A DNA stretch of 64,000 nucleotides from Nocardia farcinica (GCF_001182745.1 NZ_LN868939.1:1984001-2048000), one strand, 5' to 3'. Counted from the stretch's first letter, positions 28,049 to 39,005 are shown. Program-made: numbers and translations. Notes: a model not told the origin generated them from the letters alone.

Positions 28049-28753
28049 ATGGGAGCACAGTCATCCGCAGCGGTCGGTGTCTCGTCGTCGCAGCAGTCCG
28101 CGAGTCCGGCCATTCCCGCCGAACATCCCGGCGTGACCGAACTGTTCGCGGTGCTCGCCTACGGTGAGATCTCGGCCTTCTACCGGCTCGCGGAGGAAGC
28201 CAAGCTCTCGCCGACGCTGCGCGGCAAGGTCGCGGTGGCGGAGATGGCCGCGGCGGAGATGGCGCACTTCCGTACCCTGCAGCAGGCGATGGCCGAGCGC
28301 GGGGTGGACGTGTTCGACGCGATGGCGCCGTTCGTGCGAGCCCTGGACGACTACCACGCCTCCACCGATCCCTCGACCTGGCTCGAGTCGATGGTGAAGT
28401 TCTACGTCGGCGACGGGATCGCCGCGGACTTCTACACCGAGATCGCGGGCGCGCTCACCCCCGAGGTCACCGCGGTGGTGCGCGACGTGCTGGCCGAGAC
28501 CAGCCACTCGGAGTTCGTGGTCGAGGAGGTGCGCCGGGCGGTCCGCGACAACCGCTCCGAGCGTGACCGGCTCACCCTGTGGGGCAGGCGCCTGCTCGGT
28601 GAGGCGATCACCCAGGCGCAGTATGTGATGGCCCAGCGCGACGAGCTCACCGAACTGGTGCTCTCCGCGACCGGCGACCTCAACGGCATCGCGGCGTTGT
28701 TCGAGCGCATGCAGGCCAGCCACGCCCAGCGCATGGCGGTGCTCGGCATCTGA
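28049..28753 (+). CDS. Ferritin-like fold-containing protein
   Basis: A 234-aa all-helical protein. Conserved acidic and His pairs suited to a di-metal centre are visible in LAYGEISAFYRLAEE, AEMAAAEMAHFRTL (Glu plus Glu-x-x-His), and LAETSHSEFVVEEV. This matches actinobacterial ferritin-like proteins (Rv3210c position). The first 25 residues are Ser/Ala-rich and probably disordered. The chemistry is unknown; tRNA hydroxylase or iron-binding roles are possible from the fold. It probably has its own leaderless promoter. Confidence 0.8.
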   Translation: MGAQSSAAVGVSSSQQSASPAIPAEHPGVTELFAVLAYGEISAFYRLAEEAKLSPTLRGKVAVAEMAAAEMAHFRTLQQAMAERGVDVFDAMAPFVRALDDYHASTDPSTWLESMVKFYVGDGIAADFYTEIAGALTPEVTAVVRDVLAETSHSEFVVEEVRRAVRDNRSERDRLTLWGRRLLGEAITQAQYVMAQRDELTELVLSATGDLNGIAALFERMQASHAQRMAVLGI

Positions 28754-28858
28754 GCGGCGCCGGGTTCGCTCAGAGCGCAGCGGTCGGTGTGCCGGGCCGG
28801 ACACACGCTGCACTAGCCTGGTCCGGACAGCACAGAACTCAAGGTTCGGAGGTTGGCC

Positions 28859-29086
28859 GTGGAGGTCAAGATCGGTATTTCGGATAGCCCCCGCGAGCTC
28901 GTGATCACCAGCTCGCAGACGCCCGACGAGGTCGAGGCCCTGGTGTCCGAGGCACTGAGCGGCTCGACTGGCGTCGTGAAGCTCTCCGACGACAAGGGGC
29001 GCAAGTTCCTGATCCAGGCCGCCAAGGTCGCCTATGTGGAGATCGGCACCTCGACCGTCGGCCGGGTCGGCTTCGCCGCCGTCTGA
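28859..29086 (+). CDS. DUF3107 protein (TB9.4-like)
   Basis: A 75-aa cytosolic protein beginning EVKIGISDSPREL and ending VGRVGFAAV, both diagnostic of DUF3107. In mycobacteria the same gene sits next to the TetR gene Rv3208. The GTG at 28859 has GGAGG 6 nt upstream; an in-frame TTG at 28853 would sit on the ribosome-binding site. Function unknown. Confidence 0.88.
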   Translation: MEVKIGISDSPRELVITSSQTPDEVEALVSEALSGSTGVVKLSDDKGRKFLIQAAKVAYVEIGTSTVGRVGFAAV

Positions 29087-29100
29087 CTGTCGAAAACCAC

Positions 29101-29140
29101 CGAGCCCTCGATGTTCCGAAACCGGAACGTCGAGGGCTCG
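29101..29140. terminator. Bidirectional hairpin between DUF3107 and TetR genes
   Basis: An 18-bp stem (29101-29118 with 29123-29140, one G-T pair) with an AAAC loop and TTT after it on the plus strand; AAA precedes it, so it can also stop the convergent tetR transcript. Confidence 0.85.
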
Positions 29141-29157
29141 TTTCGTGGGGTGGGCGG

Positions 29158-31277
<2,120 letters not shown>

Positions 31278-31373
31278 CCTCGCCCGCGGTGCGCGACCAT
31301 ACTGGGGAAGAACGGCGCGCGTCTCGACGTTGCACATCGGGATTCGGCCAATTCGATTCGAGGAGTCCTGGAC

Positions 31374-32558
31374 GTGTCATCATCGAAGTCCCTGCCGCCA
31401 CTGGTCGAGCCGGCCGCGGAACTGAGCAAGGACGAGATCGCCCGCTACAGCCGTCACCTGATCATCCCGGACGTCGGGGTGGACGGGCAGAAGCGTTTGA
31501 AGAACGCGAAGGTGCTGGTGATCGGCGCAGGCGGGCTGGGTTCGCCCGCGCTGCTGTACCTGGCCGCCGCGGGTGTCGGCACGCTGGGCATCGTGGAGTT
31601 CGACGAGGTCGATTCCTCCAACCTGCAGCGCCAGATCATCCACGGTGAGTCCGACATCGGCCGTCCCAAGGCCGACAGCGCGCGCGATTCCATCCTGGAA
31701 ATCAACTCCGGCGTCGACGTGCGGCTGCACAAGATCCGGCTGGAGCCGGAGAACGCCGTCGAACTGTTCCGTGAGTACGACCTGATCCTGGACGGCACCG
31801 ACAACTTCGCCACCCGCTACCTGGTCAACGACGCCGCCGTGCTGGCGGGCAAGCCCTACGTGTGGGGCTCGATCTACCGGTTCGAGGGCCAGGTCTCGGT
31901 GTTCTGGGAGGACGCGCCGGACGGGCGCGGCATCAACTACCGCGACCTGTACCCGGAGGCCCCGCCGCCCGGCATGGTGCCCTCCTGCGCCGAGGGCGGC
32001 GTGCTCGGCGTGCTGTGCGCGTCCATCGGTTCGATCATGGTGACCGAGGCGATCAAGCTGATCACCGGCATCGGCGACCCGCTGCTGGGCCGGCTGATGG
32101 TCTACGACGCACTGGACATGACCTACCGCACCATCAAGTTGCGCCGCGACCCGGACCGGCAGCCGATCACCGAGCTGATCGACTACGAGGCGTTCTGCGG
32201 CGTGGTGTCGGAGGAGGGCCAGGCCGCCGCGGCCGGCTCGACCATCACCGCCCGCGAGCTCAAGGAGCTGCTGGACGCGGGCAAGGAGATCGAGCTGATC
32301 GACGTGCGCGAGCCGGTGGAGTGGGACATCGTGCACATCGAGGGCGCGAAGCTGATCCCCAAGGACCGCATCCTGTCCGGGGAGGCGCTGTCCGAGCTGC
32401 CGCAGAACCGGCCGATCGTGCTGCACTGCAAGACCGGCATCCGGTCCGCGGAGGCATTGGCGGTGCTCAAGAACGCCGGCTTCACCGACGCCACGCACGT
32501 GCAGGGCGGAATCGTGGCCTGGGCCAACCAGATCGACCCGTCGCTGCCGGTTTACTGA
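31374..32558 (+). CDS. moeZ: Adenylyltransferase/sulfurtransferase MoeZ
   Basis: A 394-aa two-domain enzyme. Residues 1-265 form an E1-like ThiF/MoeB domain (GAGGLGSPALLYLAAAGVG, ATP-binding Arg-Gln after SNLQRQ), and 285-394 a rhodanese domain with active-site Cys in LHCKTGIRSAE. It activates sulfur-carrier proteins by adenylylation and thiocarboxylation, including MoaD for molybdopterin, and so supports the nitrate reductase encoded downstream. The GTG has AGGAG 9 nt upstream. Confidence 0.93.
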   Translation: MSSSKSLPPLVEPAAELSKDEIARYSRHLIIPDVGVDGQKRLKNAKVLVIGAGGLGSPALLYLAAAGVGTLGIVEFDEVDSSNLQRQIIHGESDIGRPKADSARDSILEINSGVDVRLHKIRLEPENAVELFREYDLILDGTDNFATRYLVNDAAVLAGKPYVWGSIYRFEGQVSVFWEDAPDGRGINYRDLYPEAPPPGMVPSCAEGGVLGVLCASIGSIMVTEAIKLITGIGDPLLGRLMVYDALDMTYRTIKLRRDPDRQPITELIDYEAFCGVVSEEGQAAAAGSTITARELKELLDAGKEIELIDVREPVEWDIVHIEGAKLIPKDRILSGEALSELPQNRPIVLHCKTGIRSAEALAVLKNAGFTDATHVQGGIVAWANQIDPSLPVY

Positions 32559-32641
32559 GTCGCCCGGCACGGCCCCGTACCTCGGCCGATCGCGGACGCT
32601 GCGTCTCGGCGCGGCGCCCGAATCGGGCACCGGAGCGGCGT

Positions 32642-32647
32642 TACCGT
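32642..32647 (+). promoter_or_regulatory. Putative leaderless -10 for the TIGR02569-like gene
   Basis: TACCGT lies 7 nt before the GTG at 32655. Confidence 0.55.
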
Positions 32648-32654
32648 ACCGGTT

Positions 32655-33506
32655 GTGACTTCTGTGGAACCTCCCGAACACGTGCGCGCCACGTTCGGTC
32701 TGCGCGAGGTGACGCCGAGCTATCTCGGCGACTGGGACGGTGGCTGGCGCTGCGGTGACGTGGTGCTGTCCCCGGTCGCCGATCACGCCAGGGCGGCGTG
32801 GTCGGCCCGGGTGCGCGAGACGTTGCGGGTGGACGGCGTGCGGCTGGCCCGGCCCGTGCGGGCCACCGACGGCCGGTATGTGGTGTCGGGCTGGCGTGCC
32901 GACACCTATCTGGCGGGCAGCCCGGAACCCCGCCACGACGAGGTGGTGTCGGTGTCGCTGCGCCTGCACCAGGCCACCGCGCGGTTGGAGCGCCCGCGGT
33001 TCCTGGTACAGCCACCCATCGCGCCCTGGGTGGATGTGGACATCTTCGTCGCCGCCGACCGCGCCGCCTGGGAGCAGGTGCCGTTGCGCACCCTGCGCGC
33101 GGGCGGGATGGCCACGCCGACCTCCCCGGACGGGCACCGCAGCCTGGAGTTGATCGGTCAGCTGGCCACCCTGCGCAAGCCGGTGCGCAGTCCCGCGCAG
33201 CTGGTGCACGGTGATCTGTTCGGCACCGTGCTGTTCGAGGGTGCGGCGACGCCGGGACTGACCGACATCACCCCCTACTGGCGTCCGGCCGCGTGGGCGG
33301 CGGGCGTGGTGGTGGTCGACGCGCTGTCCTGGGGCGGGGCCGACGACGGTCTGCTCGAGCGGTGGTCGGACCTGCCGGAGTGGCCGCAGATGTTGTTGCG
33401 GGCGGTCATGTTCCGGCTCGCGGTGCACGCGTTGCATCCACGGTCGACGCCGCAGGCCTTCCCCGGCCTGGCGCGCACCGCGGACATGGTGCGCTTCCTG
33501 CTCTGA
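32655..33506 (+). CDS. TIGR02569-like, kinase-fold actinobacterial protein
   Basis: A 283-aa protein resembling TIGR02569 (Rv3205c-like). It has a degenerate phosphotransferase-like layout: VHGDLFGTVLF takes the place of a catalytic HGDxxxxN loop (the Asn is lost), and LTDITPYWRP takes the place of the metal-binding D. Both changes suggest weak or absent kinase activity. It is the last backbone gene before the nitrate block. Confidence 0.75.
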   Translation: MTSVEPPEHVRATFGLREVTPSYLGDWDGGWRCGDVVLSPVADHARAAWSARVRETLRVDGVRLARPVRATDGRYVVSGWRADTYLAGSPEPRHDEVVSVSLRLHQATARLERPRFLVQPPIAPWVDVDIFVAADRAAWEQVPLRTLRAGGMATPTSPDGHRSLELIGQLATLRKPVRSPAQLVHGDLFGTVLFEGAATPGLTDITPYWRPAAWAAGVVVVDALSWGGADDGLLERWSDLPEWPQMLLRAVMFRLAVHALHPRSTPQAFPGLARTADMVRFLL

Positions 33507-33531
33507 CGTCCGGCGCCCCGGAATGCCCGAA

Positions 33532-33563
33532 GGCCGCCGCGCGTCCGGAGCCGAGCGGCGGCC
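33532..33563. terminator. Hairpin between the kinase-like and narK genes
   Basis: A perfect 9-bp GC stem (33532-33540 with 33555-33563) lies between convergent genes. Confidence 0.6.
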
Positions 33564-33581
33564 GTCGAGCCTGATGAGAGG

Positions 33582-35066
33582 TCATACGTTGGCGTAGGCC
33601 AGCGAGGTGAACCGGCCGATCGCGAACGACGAGCGCAGGTAGTAGAACCAGGTCACCCCGGCCATCACCAGGAACGCCGCGGCGTAGGCCCAGAACGCGG
33701 GCGCCATGCTGCCGAAGTTGATGTTGGACAACCGCAGTGCCTGCTGGAGCAGGTAGCCGCCGGAGGCGCCGATCGCTCCGATCACGCCGATCGCCGCGCC
33801 CGCCTGCCGCTTGGCCGAGGCCGCCGCGTCGGCCGGGTCGATGCCGTGTTCGGCGGCGTACTTCTTGGATTCCGCGCTGAAGATGGACGGGATCATCCGG
33901 TAGGTCGAGCCGTTGCCGATGCCGGTGAGCACGAACAGCACCAGGAAGGCGATCAGGTAGAGCGGGAAGCTCTTCAGCTCCAGTGCCGCCATGATCGCGG
34001 CCACCGCGACCGCCATGCCGCCGAAGACGAACACGGTGATCCGTGCCCCGCCCACCTTGTCGGAGATCCAGCCGCCGAACGGACGGCTGAACGAGCCGAC
34101 CAGCGCGCCGAGGAAGGCGAGGTTGCCCAGCGTGGTGATCCAGCCGATCCCGGCCAGGCTCGGGAAGTTGGCCTTGATCAGCGTCGGGAAGGCGAAGGAG
34201 AAGCCGATGAACGAGCCGAAGGTGCCGATGTAGAGGAACGACATCACCCAGGTGTGCCGGTTGGTCAGCGCGAGCTTGTAGGACTTCCCATCGGATTTCG
34301 CGGTGGCGATGCTGTCCATGTAGCGCAGCGCGCCGACCGTGGCGATCAGGATGAACGGCACCCATACCAGCACCGAGAGCGTGATGCCGAAACGGTAGCC
34401 GGCGGGGTCCTTCGCGGTGAGGTGGGTGCCGAGGGTGATCAGCAGCGGCAGCACCAGCTGGGTCTGCGCGACGCCGAGATTGCCTCCGGCGGCGTTGATT
34501 CCGAGCGCCGCGCCCTTCTTGCCCTCGGGGAAGAAGAACGAGATGTTGGCCATCGACGAGGAGAAGTTGCCGCCGCCGAATCCCGCCAGCGCCGCCAGCA
34601 CCATGAACACCCACATCGGGGTGCCCGGCTGGTTGACGAACCAGGCCAGGCCCAGGGTCGGTACCAGCAGCATCGCCGCGCTGAACGCGGTGAAGGCGCG
34701 GCCGCCGAACCGTGGGATGGCGAAGGTGTAGGGAATGCGCAGGGCCGCGCCGACCAACGTCGGTGTCGAGGTGAGCAGCAGTGCGTTGCTCACCGCGACC
34801 GGGTTGCCCTGGCCGAGTCCGGCCAGGAACGGGAAGCCCGCCGCGCCCATGCTGGTGACGACGGTGCCCCAGATGACCCAGACACTGAAGCCCAGGTTCT
34901 CGGCGAACACCGAGAAGGCGAGATTCTTTCGCGCGGTGCGCTTTCCGCCGGCTTCCCAGAATTCGGGATTGTCCGGCTCCCAGTGTTCGAGCCAGCGTCC
35001 GCGCGTGTGGTGCGTGAACACCGGTGTGCCCGGCTGCCGGCCGGTGGCTGCGGCTGTGGCGGTCAT
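33582..35066 (-). CDS. narK: Nitrate/nitrite MFS transporter, NarK family (first copy)
   Basis: A 494-aa, about 12-helix transporter. NarK signatures are GFGGGNFSSSMANISFFFP and the second glycine-rich motif GINAAGGNLGV, plus FGSFIGFSFAFP. The N-terminal EHWEPDNPEFWEAGGKRTARKNL is shared with the second narK at 37511, so they are paralogues. Nitrate uptake or nitrite export cannot be told apart here. The ATG at 35066 has AGAGGA 5 nt upstream. A palindrome at 35185-35200 may control it. Confidence 0.93.
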   Translation of the reverse strand: MTATAAATGRQPGTPVFTHHTRGRWLEHWEPDNPEFWEAGGKRTARKNLAFSVFAENLGFSVWVIWGTVVTSMGAAGFPFLAGLGQGNPVAVSNALLLTSTPTLVGAALRIPYTFAIPRFGGRAFTAFSAAMLLVPTLGLAWFVNQPGTPMWVFMVLAALAGFGGGNFSSSMANISFFFPEGKKGAALGINAAGGNLGVAQTQLVLPLLITLGTHLTAKDPAGYRFGITLSVLVWVPFILIATVGALRYMDSIATAKSDGKSYKLALTNRHTWVMSFLYIGTFGSFIGFSFAFPTLIKANFPSLAGIGWITTLGNLAFLGALVGSFSRPFGGWISDKVGGARITVFVFGGMAVAVAAIMAALELKSFPLYLIAFLVLFVLTGIGNGSTYRMIPSIFSAESKKYAAEHGIDPADAAASAKRQAGAAIGVIGAIGASGGYLLQQALRLSNINFGSMAPAFWAYAAAFLVMAGVTWFYYLRSSFAIGRFTSLAYANV

Positions 35067-35184
35067 CGGCTTCCTCTCGACGCCTCGTGATCGGTCGAGT
35101 CGACGGTAGAAGCCGGTTGTTGCGGGCCCGTGGCCTTCGATTGCGTTCCCGGCAATTCCCACTCACATCGCGGGCGCGCACTCG

Positions 35185-35200
35185 GTGACCGGTTGGTTAC
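35185..35200 (-). promoter_or_regulatory. Candidate operator upstream of narK
   Basis: GTGACC-GGTT-GGTTAC is a near-perfect dyad 119 bp before the narK start. Read as GTGAC-N6-GTTAC it is also a degenerate GlnR half-site pair (second box 3 of 5). Either GlnR or the adjacent GntR protein could bind; this is an inference. Confidence 0.4.
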
Positions 35201-35231
35201 GTCGGTGCCGCACCGCGGGACCGGTCGGCAT

Positions 35232-35903
35232 TCAGCGGTCGGGGTACTCGGCGATCAGTCCGGCGAGAAAGCAGCGCGCCGCCTGCGCGGCGCGGTCGGC
35301 GTCGCCGTCGATCACGGCCTGGACGAGTTCGCGGTGCTCGGCATCGTAGGAGGCGTCGGATCGGGACGTGCGCGAACGGATCACCTGCTCGATGGTGGGC
35401 AGCAGCGAGTCGTAGAACTCGAGGTACACCGCGTTGTGGCTGGCGACCACGATGGCGCGGTGCAGTTCCACGTCGGCGGTGATCGCGGGGTGGTTGTCCT
35501 CGTCCCAGGCCTGGCCGCTGCGTTCGTCGAGCAGCGTGCGCAGGGCGGTGATGTCGGCCTCGTCGCGGCGGCGGGCGGCCAGTGCGGCGGCGGTGGTGTC
35601 CAGGGCCAGTCGCAGCTCGAGGACGTCGCGTTCCTCGGCGTCGGCGAAGTACTTGCCGAGCGTGCCGCCGACCTCGGAGGCGGCGATGACGTAGGTGCCC
35701 GAGCCCTGGCGGCGTTCGAGCATGCCCGCGTGCACCAGGGCCTGGACGGCCTCGCGCACGGTGTTGCGGCCGGTGCCGGTGAGCTCGGTGAGCTCGGGCT
35801 CGGTGGGAATGCGCGAGCCGATCGGCCAACGGCCGGAACGAATCTCGGCACGCAGCTGTTCTGTTACCTGGGCGATGAGGCTGGTGCGCCGAACGGGTTG
35901 CAC
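35232..35903 (-). CDS. GntR family regulator, FadR/FCD subfamily
   Basis: About 223 aa. An N-terminal winged helix (RSGRWPIGSRIPTEPELTEL, then GTGRNTVREAVQALVHAGML) is followed by an FCD ligand domain whose metal-site residues (Asp and His in DVELHRAIV, later His in AEHRELVQAV) are present. The GTG at 35903 sits 6 nt after TACCCT and gives the family N-terminus QPVRRTSLIAQ; the ATG at 35954 would add 17 atypical residues. It is divergent from an MFS gene, which it probably controls. Confidence 0.85.
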   Translation of the reverse strand: MQPVRRTSLIAQVTEQLRAEIRSGRWPIGSRIPTEPELTELTGTGRNTVREAVQALVHAGMLERRQGSGTYVIAASEVGGTLGKYFADAEERDVLELRLALDTTAAALAARRRDEADITALRTLLDERSGQAWDEDNHPAITADVELHRAIVVASHNAVYLEFYDSLLPTIEQVIRSRTSRSDASYDAEHRELVQAVIDGDADRAAQAARCFLAGLIAEYPDR

Positions 35904-35909
35904 TGGAAC

Positions 35910-35915
35910 AGGGTA
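35910..35915 (-). promoter_or_regulatory. Putative leaderless -10 for the GntR gene
   Basis: TACCCT (minus strand) lies 6 nt before the GTG at 35903. Confidence 0.45.
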
Positions 35916-35919
35916 CAGC

Positions 35920-35950
35920 CCGGAACGACCAGCTTGCTCTTGTCGTCCGG
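35920..35950. promoter_or_regulatory. Candidate GntR operator between divergent genes
   Basis: CCGGAACGAC (35920-35929) and GTCGTCCGG (35942-35950) are inverted repeats with one bulged base, placed between the two divergent -10 elements and over the -35 of the MFS gene. Confidence 0.45.
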
Positions 35951-35962
35951 TCATCCTATGAT
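35934..35962 (+). promoter_or_regulatory. Promoter of the MFS gene (-35/-10)
   Basis: TTGCTC (35934-35939), 17 bp, TATGAT (35957-35962), then 6 nt to the GTG at 35969: a near-consensus promoter for a leaderless mRNA. Confidence 0.65.
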
Positions 35963-35968
35963 TTCTCG

Positions 35969-37219
35969 GTGACAGCGACCTACTCTCCGGACACCGCGAC
36001 CCCCGACACCACCCGCGAACGCAAGCGCGCCCTGCTCGAAGGCCGCCTGCTGGTGCTGGCCGCGATCGTGATGTCGGCCTCGGTACTGCGTGTCGCGGTC
36101 ACCGCGTTCAGTCCGCTCGCCGAGCGCATCGGCGCGGAGATCGGCTATTCGACCGCGGTCGTCGGCGTCTTCGGCATGATCCCCACCGCCATGTTCGCCG
36201 TCTCGGGCCTGCTCACCCCGGCGCTCGTGCGCCGCATCGGCCTGGAACGCACCGCCCTGATCGCCATGCTGCTGGCCGGCGCGGGCATGCTCGTGCGCGC
36301 GCTGATGAGCAGCACCGCCGGGCTGCTGGTCTTCTCCGCGGTGGCCCTCGGTGGCATGGGCATCGGCAACGTGGTGATCCCGCCCCTGGTCAAGCGCTAC
36401 TTCCCGGACCGGCTCGCGGTGCTCAGCTCGCTCTACATCACCATGGTGCAGATCGGCACCGTGGTGCCCGCGCTGATCGCGGTCCCCGTGGCCGATTCGC
36501 ACGGCTGGCGGATCTCCATCGGGCTGTGGGCCCTGCTCGGCTTCGCCGCCGCGCTGCCCTGGCTCGGGGTGCTGCGCGGCCGCAAGGGCCACGACGTCGC
36601 CGACACCACCGCCCTGCCGGCGGGCGGGCCCGCGCCCGGGCGGGTGTGGCGCTCGCCGGTGGCCTGGGGCATGGCGGGCATGTTCGGCATGACCTCGCTG
36701 ACCACCTACGCGGTGTTCGCGTGGCTGCCGCGCGTGCTCGCCGACGCGGGCGCCGGTGATGCCTTCGGCGGCACGATGGTGGCGCTGTTCGCGCTCGTCG
36801 GCCTCGTCGCCGCGCTCTCGGCGCCGACCGTGGTGGCGCGGCTGGCCAACCCGTTCCCCGTGGTGGTGGGCTGTGCGGCGCTGTTCCTCATCGCCTTCAC
36901 CGGTCTGCTGGTGGCGCCGATGGGCGCGCCCGTGCTCTGGGTGGTGATCCTCGGACTCGGACCCAGCACCTTCCCGATGGCGCTGACGCTGATCAACATG
37001 CGCACCAAGACGCCGCAGGGCTCGGCGGCGCTGTCCGGGTTCACCCAGGGCGTCGGGTACGCGGTCGCCTGCGTCGGCCCGCTGCTGTTCGGCATGTTGC
37101 ACACCGCCACCGGCGGCTGGCTCGCGCCCTTCGGGATGCTCACCGTGGCGGTCCTGGTGCTGCTGGCCGGCGCCTGGCAGGCGTGTAAGCCGCGCATGCT
37201 CGAGGACACCTGGCACTGA
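35969..37219 (+). CDS. MFS transporter, CynX/NimT type
   Basis: A 416-aa transporter with about 12 helices. The Arg-Val-Ala-Val-Thr-Ala-Phe-Ser-Pro segment in helix 1 and the loop VKRYFPDRLAVLSSLY are typical of the cyanate/nitroimidazole (CynX/NimT) branch. The substrate may be an organic or inorganic nitrogen anion, judging by branch and location beside narK; this is an inference. It is divergent from, and probably repressed by, the GntR protein. Confidence 0.83.
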   Translation: MTATYSPDTATPDTTRERKRALLEGRLLVLAAIVMSASVLRVAVTAFSPLAERIGAEIGYSTAVVGVFGMIPTAMFAVSGLLTPALVRRIGLERTALIAMLLAGAGMLVRALMSSTAGLLVFSAVALGGMGIGNVVIPPLVKRYFPDRLAVLSSLYITMVQIGTVVPALIAVPVADSHGWRISIGLWALLGFAAALPWLGVLRGRKGHDVADTTALPAGGPAPGRVWRSPVAWGMAGMFGMTSLTTYAVFAWLPRVLADAGAGDAFGGTMVALFALVGLVAALSAPTVVARLANPFPVVVGCAALFLIAFTGLLVAPMGAPVLWVVILGLGPSTFPMALTLINMRTKTPQGSAALSGFTQGVGYAVACVGPLLFGMLHTATGGWLAPFGMLTVAVLVLLAGAWQACKPRMLEDTWH

Positions 37220-37246
37220 GCCGTTGCGCACCTGAAGAACCCCGCG

Positions 37247-37279
37247 GGCCGCGCGACCGCGCACAGCGGTTGCGCGGCC
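37247..37279 (+). terminator. Hairpin terminator of the MFS gene
   Basis: A 14-bp stem with one G-T pair (37247-37260 with 37266-37279) and a 5-nt loop, 27 bp after the stop. Confidence 0.75.
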
Positions 37280-37344
37280 GTGCGCGAGCGCGCATGCTGT
37301 CCAGGTCACACTCACAGCCGCCCGACCGCGGTTCGCGCCCGTTC

Positions 37345-37382
37345 GTGACGCGCTGAAAACCGCTGTGTCACACGGGCGAAAC
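37345..37382 (+). promoter_or_regulatory. Four-box GlnR binding site
   Basis: GTGAC-N6-AAAAC-N6-GTCAC-N6-GAAAC matches the actinobacterial GlnR consensus (GTnAC-n6-GaAAC, twice) in all four boxes and all three 6-bp spacings; only the first base of the second box differs. It lies 128 bp upstream of narK2-nirBD, where GlnR activation is known in mycobacteria and Streptomyces. Confidence 0.88.
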
Positions 37383-37510
37383 ATCGGCGCCGAACTCACC
37401 CGAGCGCGCCGTCGCGGGTGAGCAACCGTTGATTCGGCCGTCATGTACGGCAGCATTTCGGCAATACCCGCTCCCTACCGTTGGGGCCAACCGATTTTGG
37501 GAGGCCCTTG

Positions 37511-38977
37511 TTGAGCACGCTGACGCGTAACCGCAACATCGAGCACTGGGATGCCGAAGACGTCGAGGCATGGGAGGCCGGTGGCAAGCACATCGCCCGG
37601 CGCAACCTGATCTGGTCGGTCTTCGCCGAGCACGTCGGATTCTCGATCTGGTCGATCTGGTCGGTGATGGTGCTGTTCATGCCCGCCGAGAAGTACGGCA
37701 TCGACGCGGCGGGCAAGTTCTTCCTGATGGCGGTGCCGACCCTGGTCGGTGCGGTGCTGCGCATCCCCTACACCGTCGCCACCGCCCGCTTCGGTGGCCG
37801 CAACTGGACCGTCTTCTCGGCGTTGCTGCTGCTGGTGCCCACGCTGCTGACGCTGTACTTCATCAACCAGCCCGGCACCTCGTACACCACCTTCCTGGTG
37901 GTGGCGGCCTTCGCCGGTGTCGGTGGCGGCAACTTCGCCTCGTCGATGACCAACATCAACGCCTTCTACCCGCAGCGGCTCAAGGGCTGGGCGCTCGGGC
38001 TGAACGCCGGCGGCGGCAACATCGGCGTGCCGGTCATCCAGCTGATCGGCCTGCTGGTCATCGCCACCCTCGGCAACGAGTACGCCAGCCTGATCTGCGC
38101 GATCTACCTGGTGCTGATCGCGATCACCGGCCTGGGCGCCGCGCTGTACATGGACAACCTGCGCAACCAGAAGGCCGACCTGTCCGACATGGTGACCGCG
38201 CTGAAGGTGCCGCAGTCCTGGGCGATCGCGTTCCTCTACATCGGCACGTTCGGATCGTTCATCGGCTACAGCTTCGCCTTCGGCCAGATCCTGCAGATCA
38301 GCTTCAAGGCCGGTGGCGACACCGCCGCGCAGGCCGCGCTGCACGCCGCCCAGATCGCCTTCATCGGCCCGCTGCTCGGCTCACTGGCCCGCCCCTACGG
38401 CGGCAAGTGGGCCGACCGGATCGGCGGCAGCCGCGTCGCGCTGGTCACCTTCGGCGCGATGATGGCCGCGGCCGCGCTGGTGATCGGGGCCAGCACCGTG
38501 GCCGACGGCAACGGCGGCGTCGCAGGCGGCGCGGTGATGGCGGTGCTCGTGATCGGTTTCGTCGCCCTGTTCGTGCTCTCGGGCATCGGCAACGGCGCGG
38601 TCACCAAGATCATCCCGTCGGTGTTCGACGCCAAGTCGCGCAGCCTCGACCTGAGCCCCGCCGATCGGGCCGCCTGGTCGCAGAACACCTCCGGCGCGCT
38701 GATCGGTTTCGTCGGCGCCATCGGAGCGCTGGGCGGCGTCGGCATCAACCTGGTCCTGCGCTCCTCCTACGCCTCGACCAACTCGGCCACCACCGCGTTC
38801 TGGGTCTTCCTGGCCTTCTACGTGGTGTGCGCCGCGGTCACCTGGCTGGTCTTCCTGCGCCGTCCGAGCCTGCGCTCGGTGGCCGACGACGATGTGGTCG
38901 TCGAGGCCGAGGCCCTCGTTCGCCGCGCCGAACAGGCCGTTCCCGCCACCTCGTCCGTCCCGTCGGCCCGCGCCTGA
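37511..38977 (+). CDS. narK: Nitrate/nitrite MFS transporter, NarK family (second copy)
   Basis: A 488-aa transporter of about 12 helices and paralogue of the 33582 gene. NarK motifs are GVGGGNFASSMTNINAFYP and GLNAGGGNIGVPVIQ, with FGSFIGYSFAFGQ. The start is a TTG at 37511 with GGGAGG 6 nt upstream; TTGs at 37508 and 37481 are possible but fit less well. It lies 28 bp upstream of nirB and should supply the nitrate or nitrite that NirBD reduces. Confidence 0.93.
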   Translation: MSTLTRNRNIEHWDAEDVEAWEAGGKHIARRNLIWSVFAEHVGFSIWSIWSVMVLFMPAEKYGIDAAGKFFLMAVPTLVGAVLRIPYTVATARFGGRNWTVFSALLLLVPTLLTLYFINQPGTSYTTFLVVAAFAGVGGGNFASSMTNINAFYPQRLKGWALGLNAGGGNIGVPVIQLIGLLVIATLGNEYASLICAIYLVLIAITGLGAALYMDNLRNQKADLSDMVTALKVPQSWAIAFLYIGTFGSFIGYSFAFGQILQISFKAGGDTAAQAALHAAQIAFIGPLLGSLARPYGGKWADRIGGSRVALVTFGAMMAAAALVIGASTVADGNGGVAGGAVMAVLVIGFVALFVLSGIGNGAVTKIIPSVFDAKSRSLDLSPADRAAWSQNTSGALIGFVGAIGALGGVGINLVLRSSYASTNSATTAFWVFLAFYVVCAAVTWLVFLRRPSLRSVADDDVVVEAEALVRRAEQAVPATSSVPSARA

Positions 38978-39005
38978 CGCCCGCATCCATTCCTGGGAGG
39001 TCCAC

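Noticed and set aside
33582..33610. Search for att-site direct repeats or tRNA at the edges of the nitrate block
   Set aside because: No tRNA, integrase or matching repeat was seen at either edge, so an integrative element is not supported.
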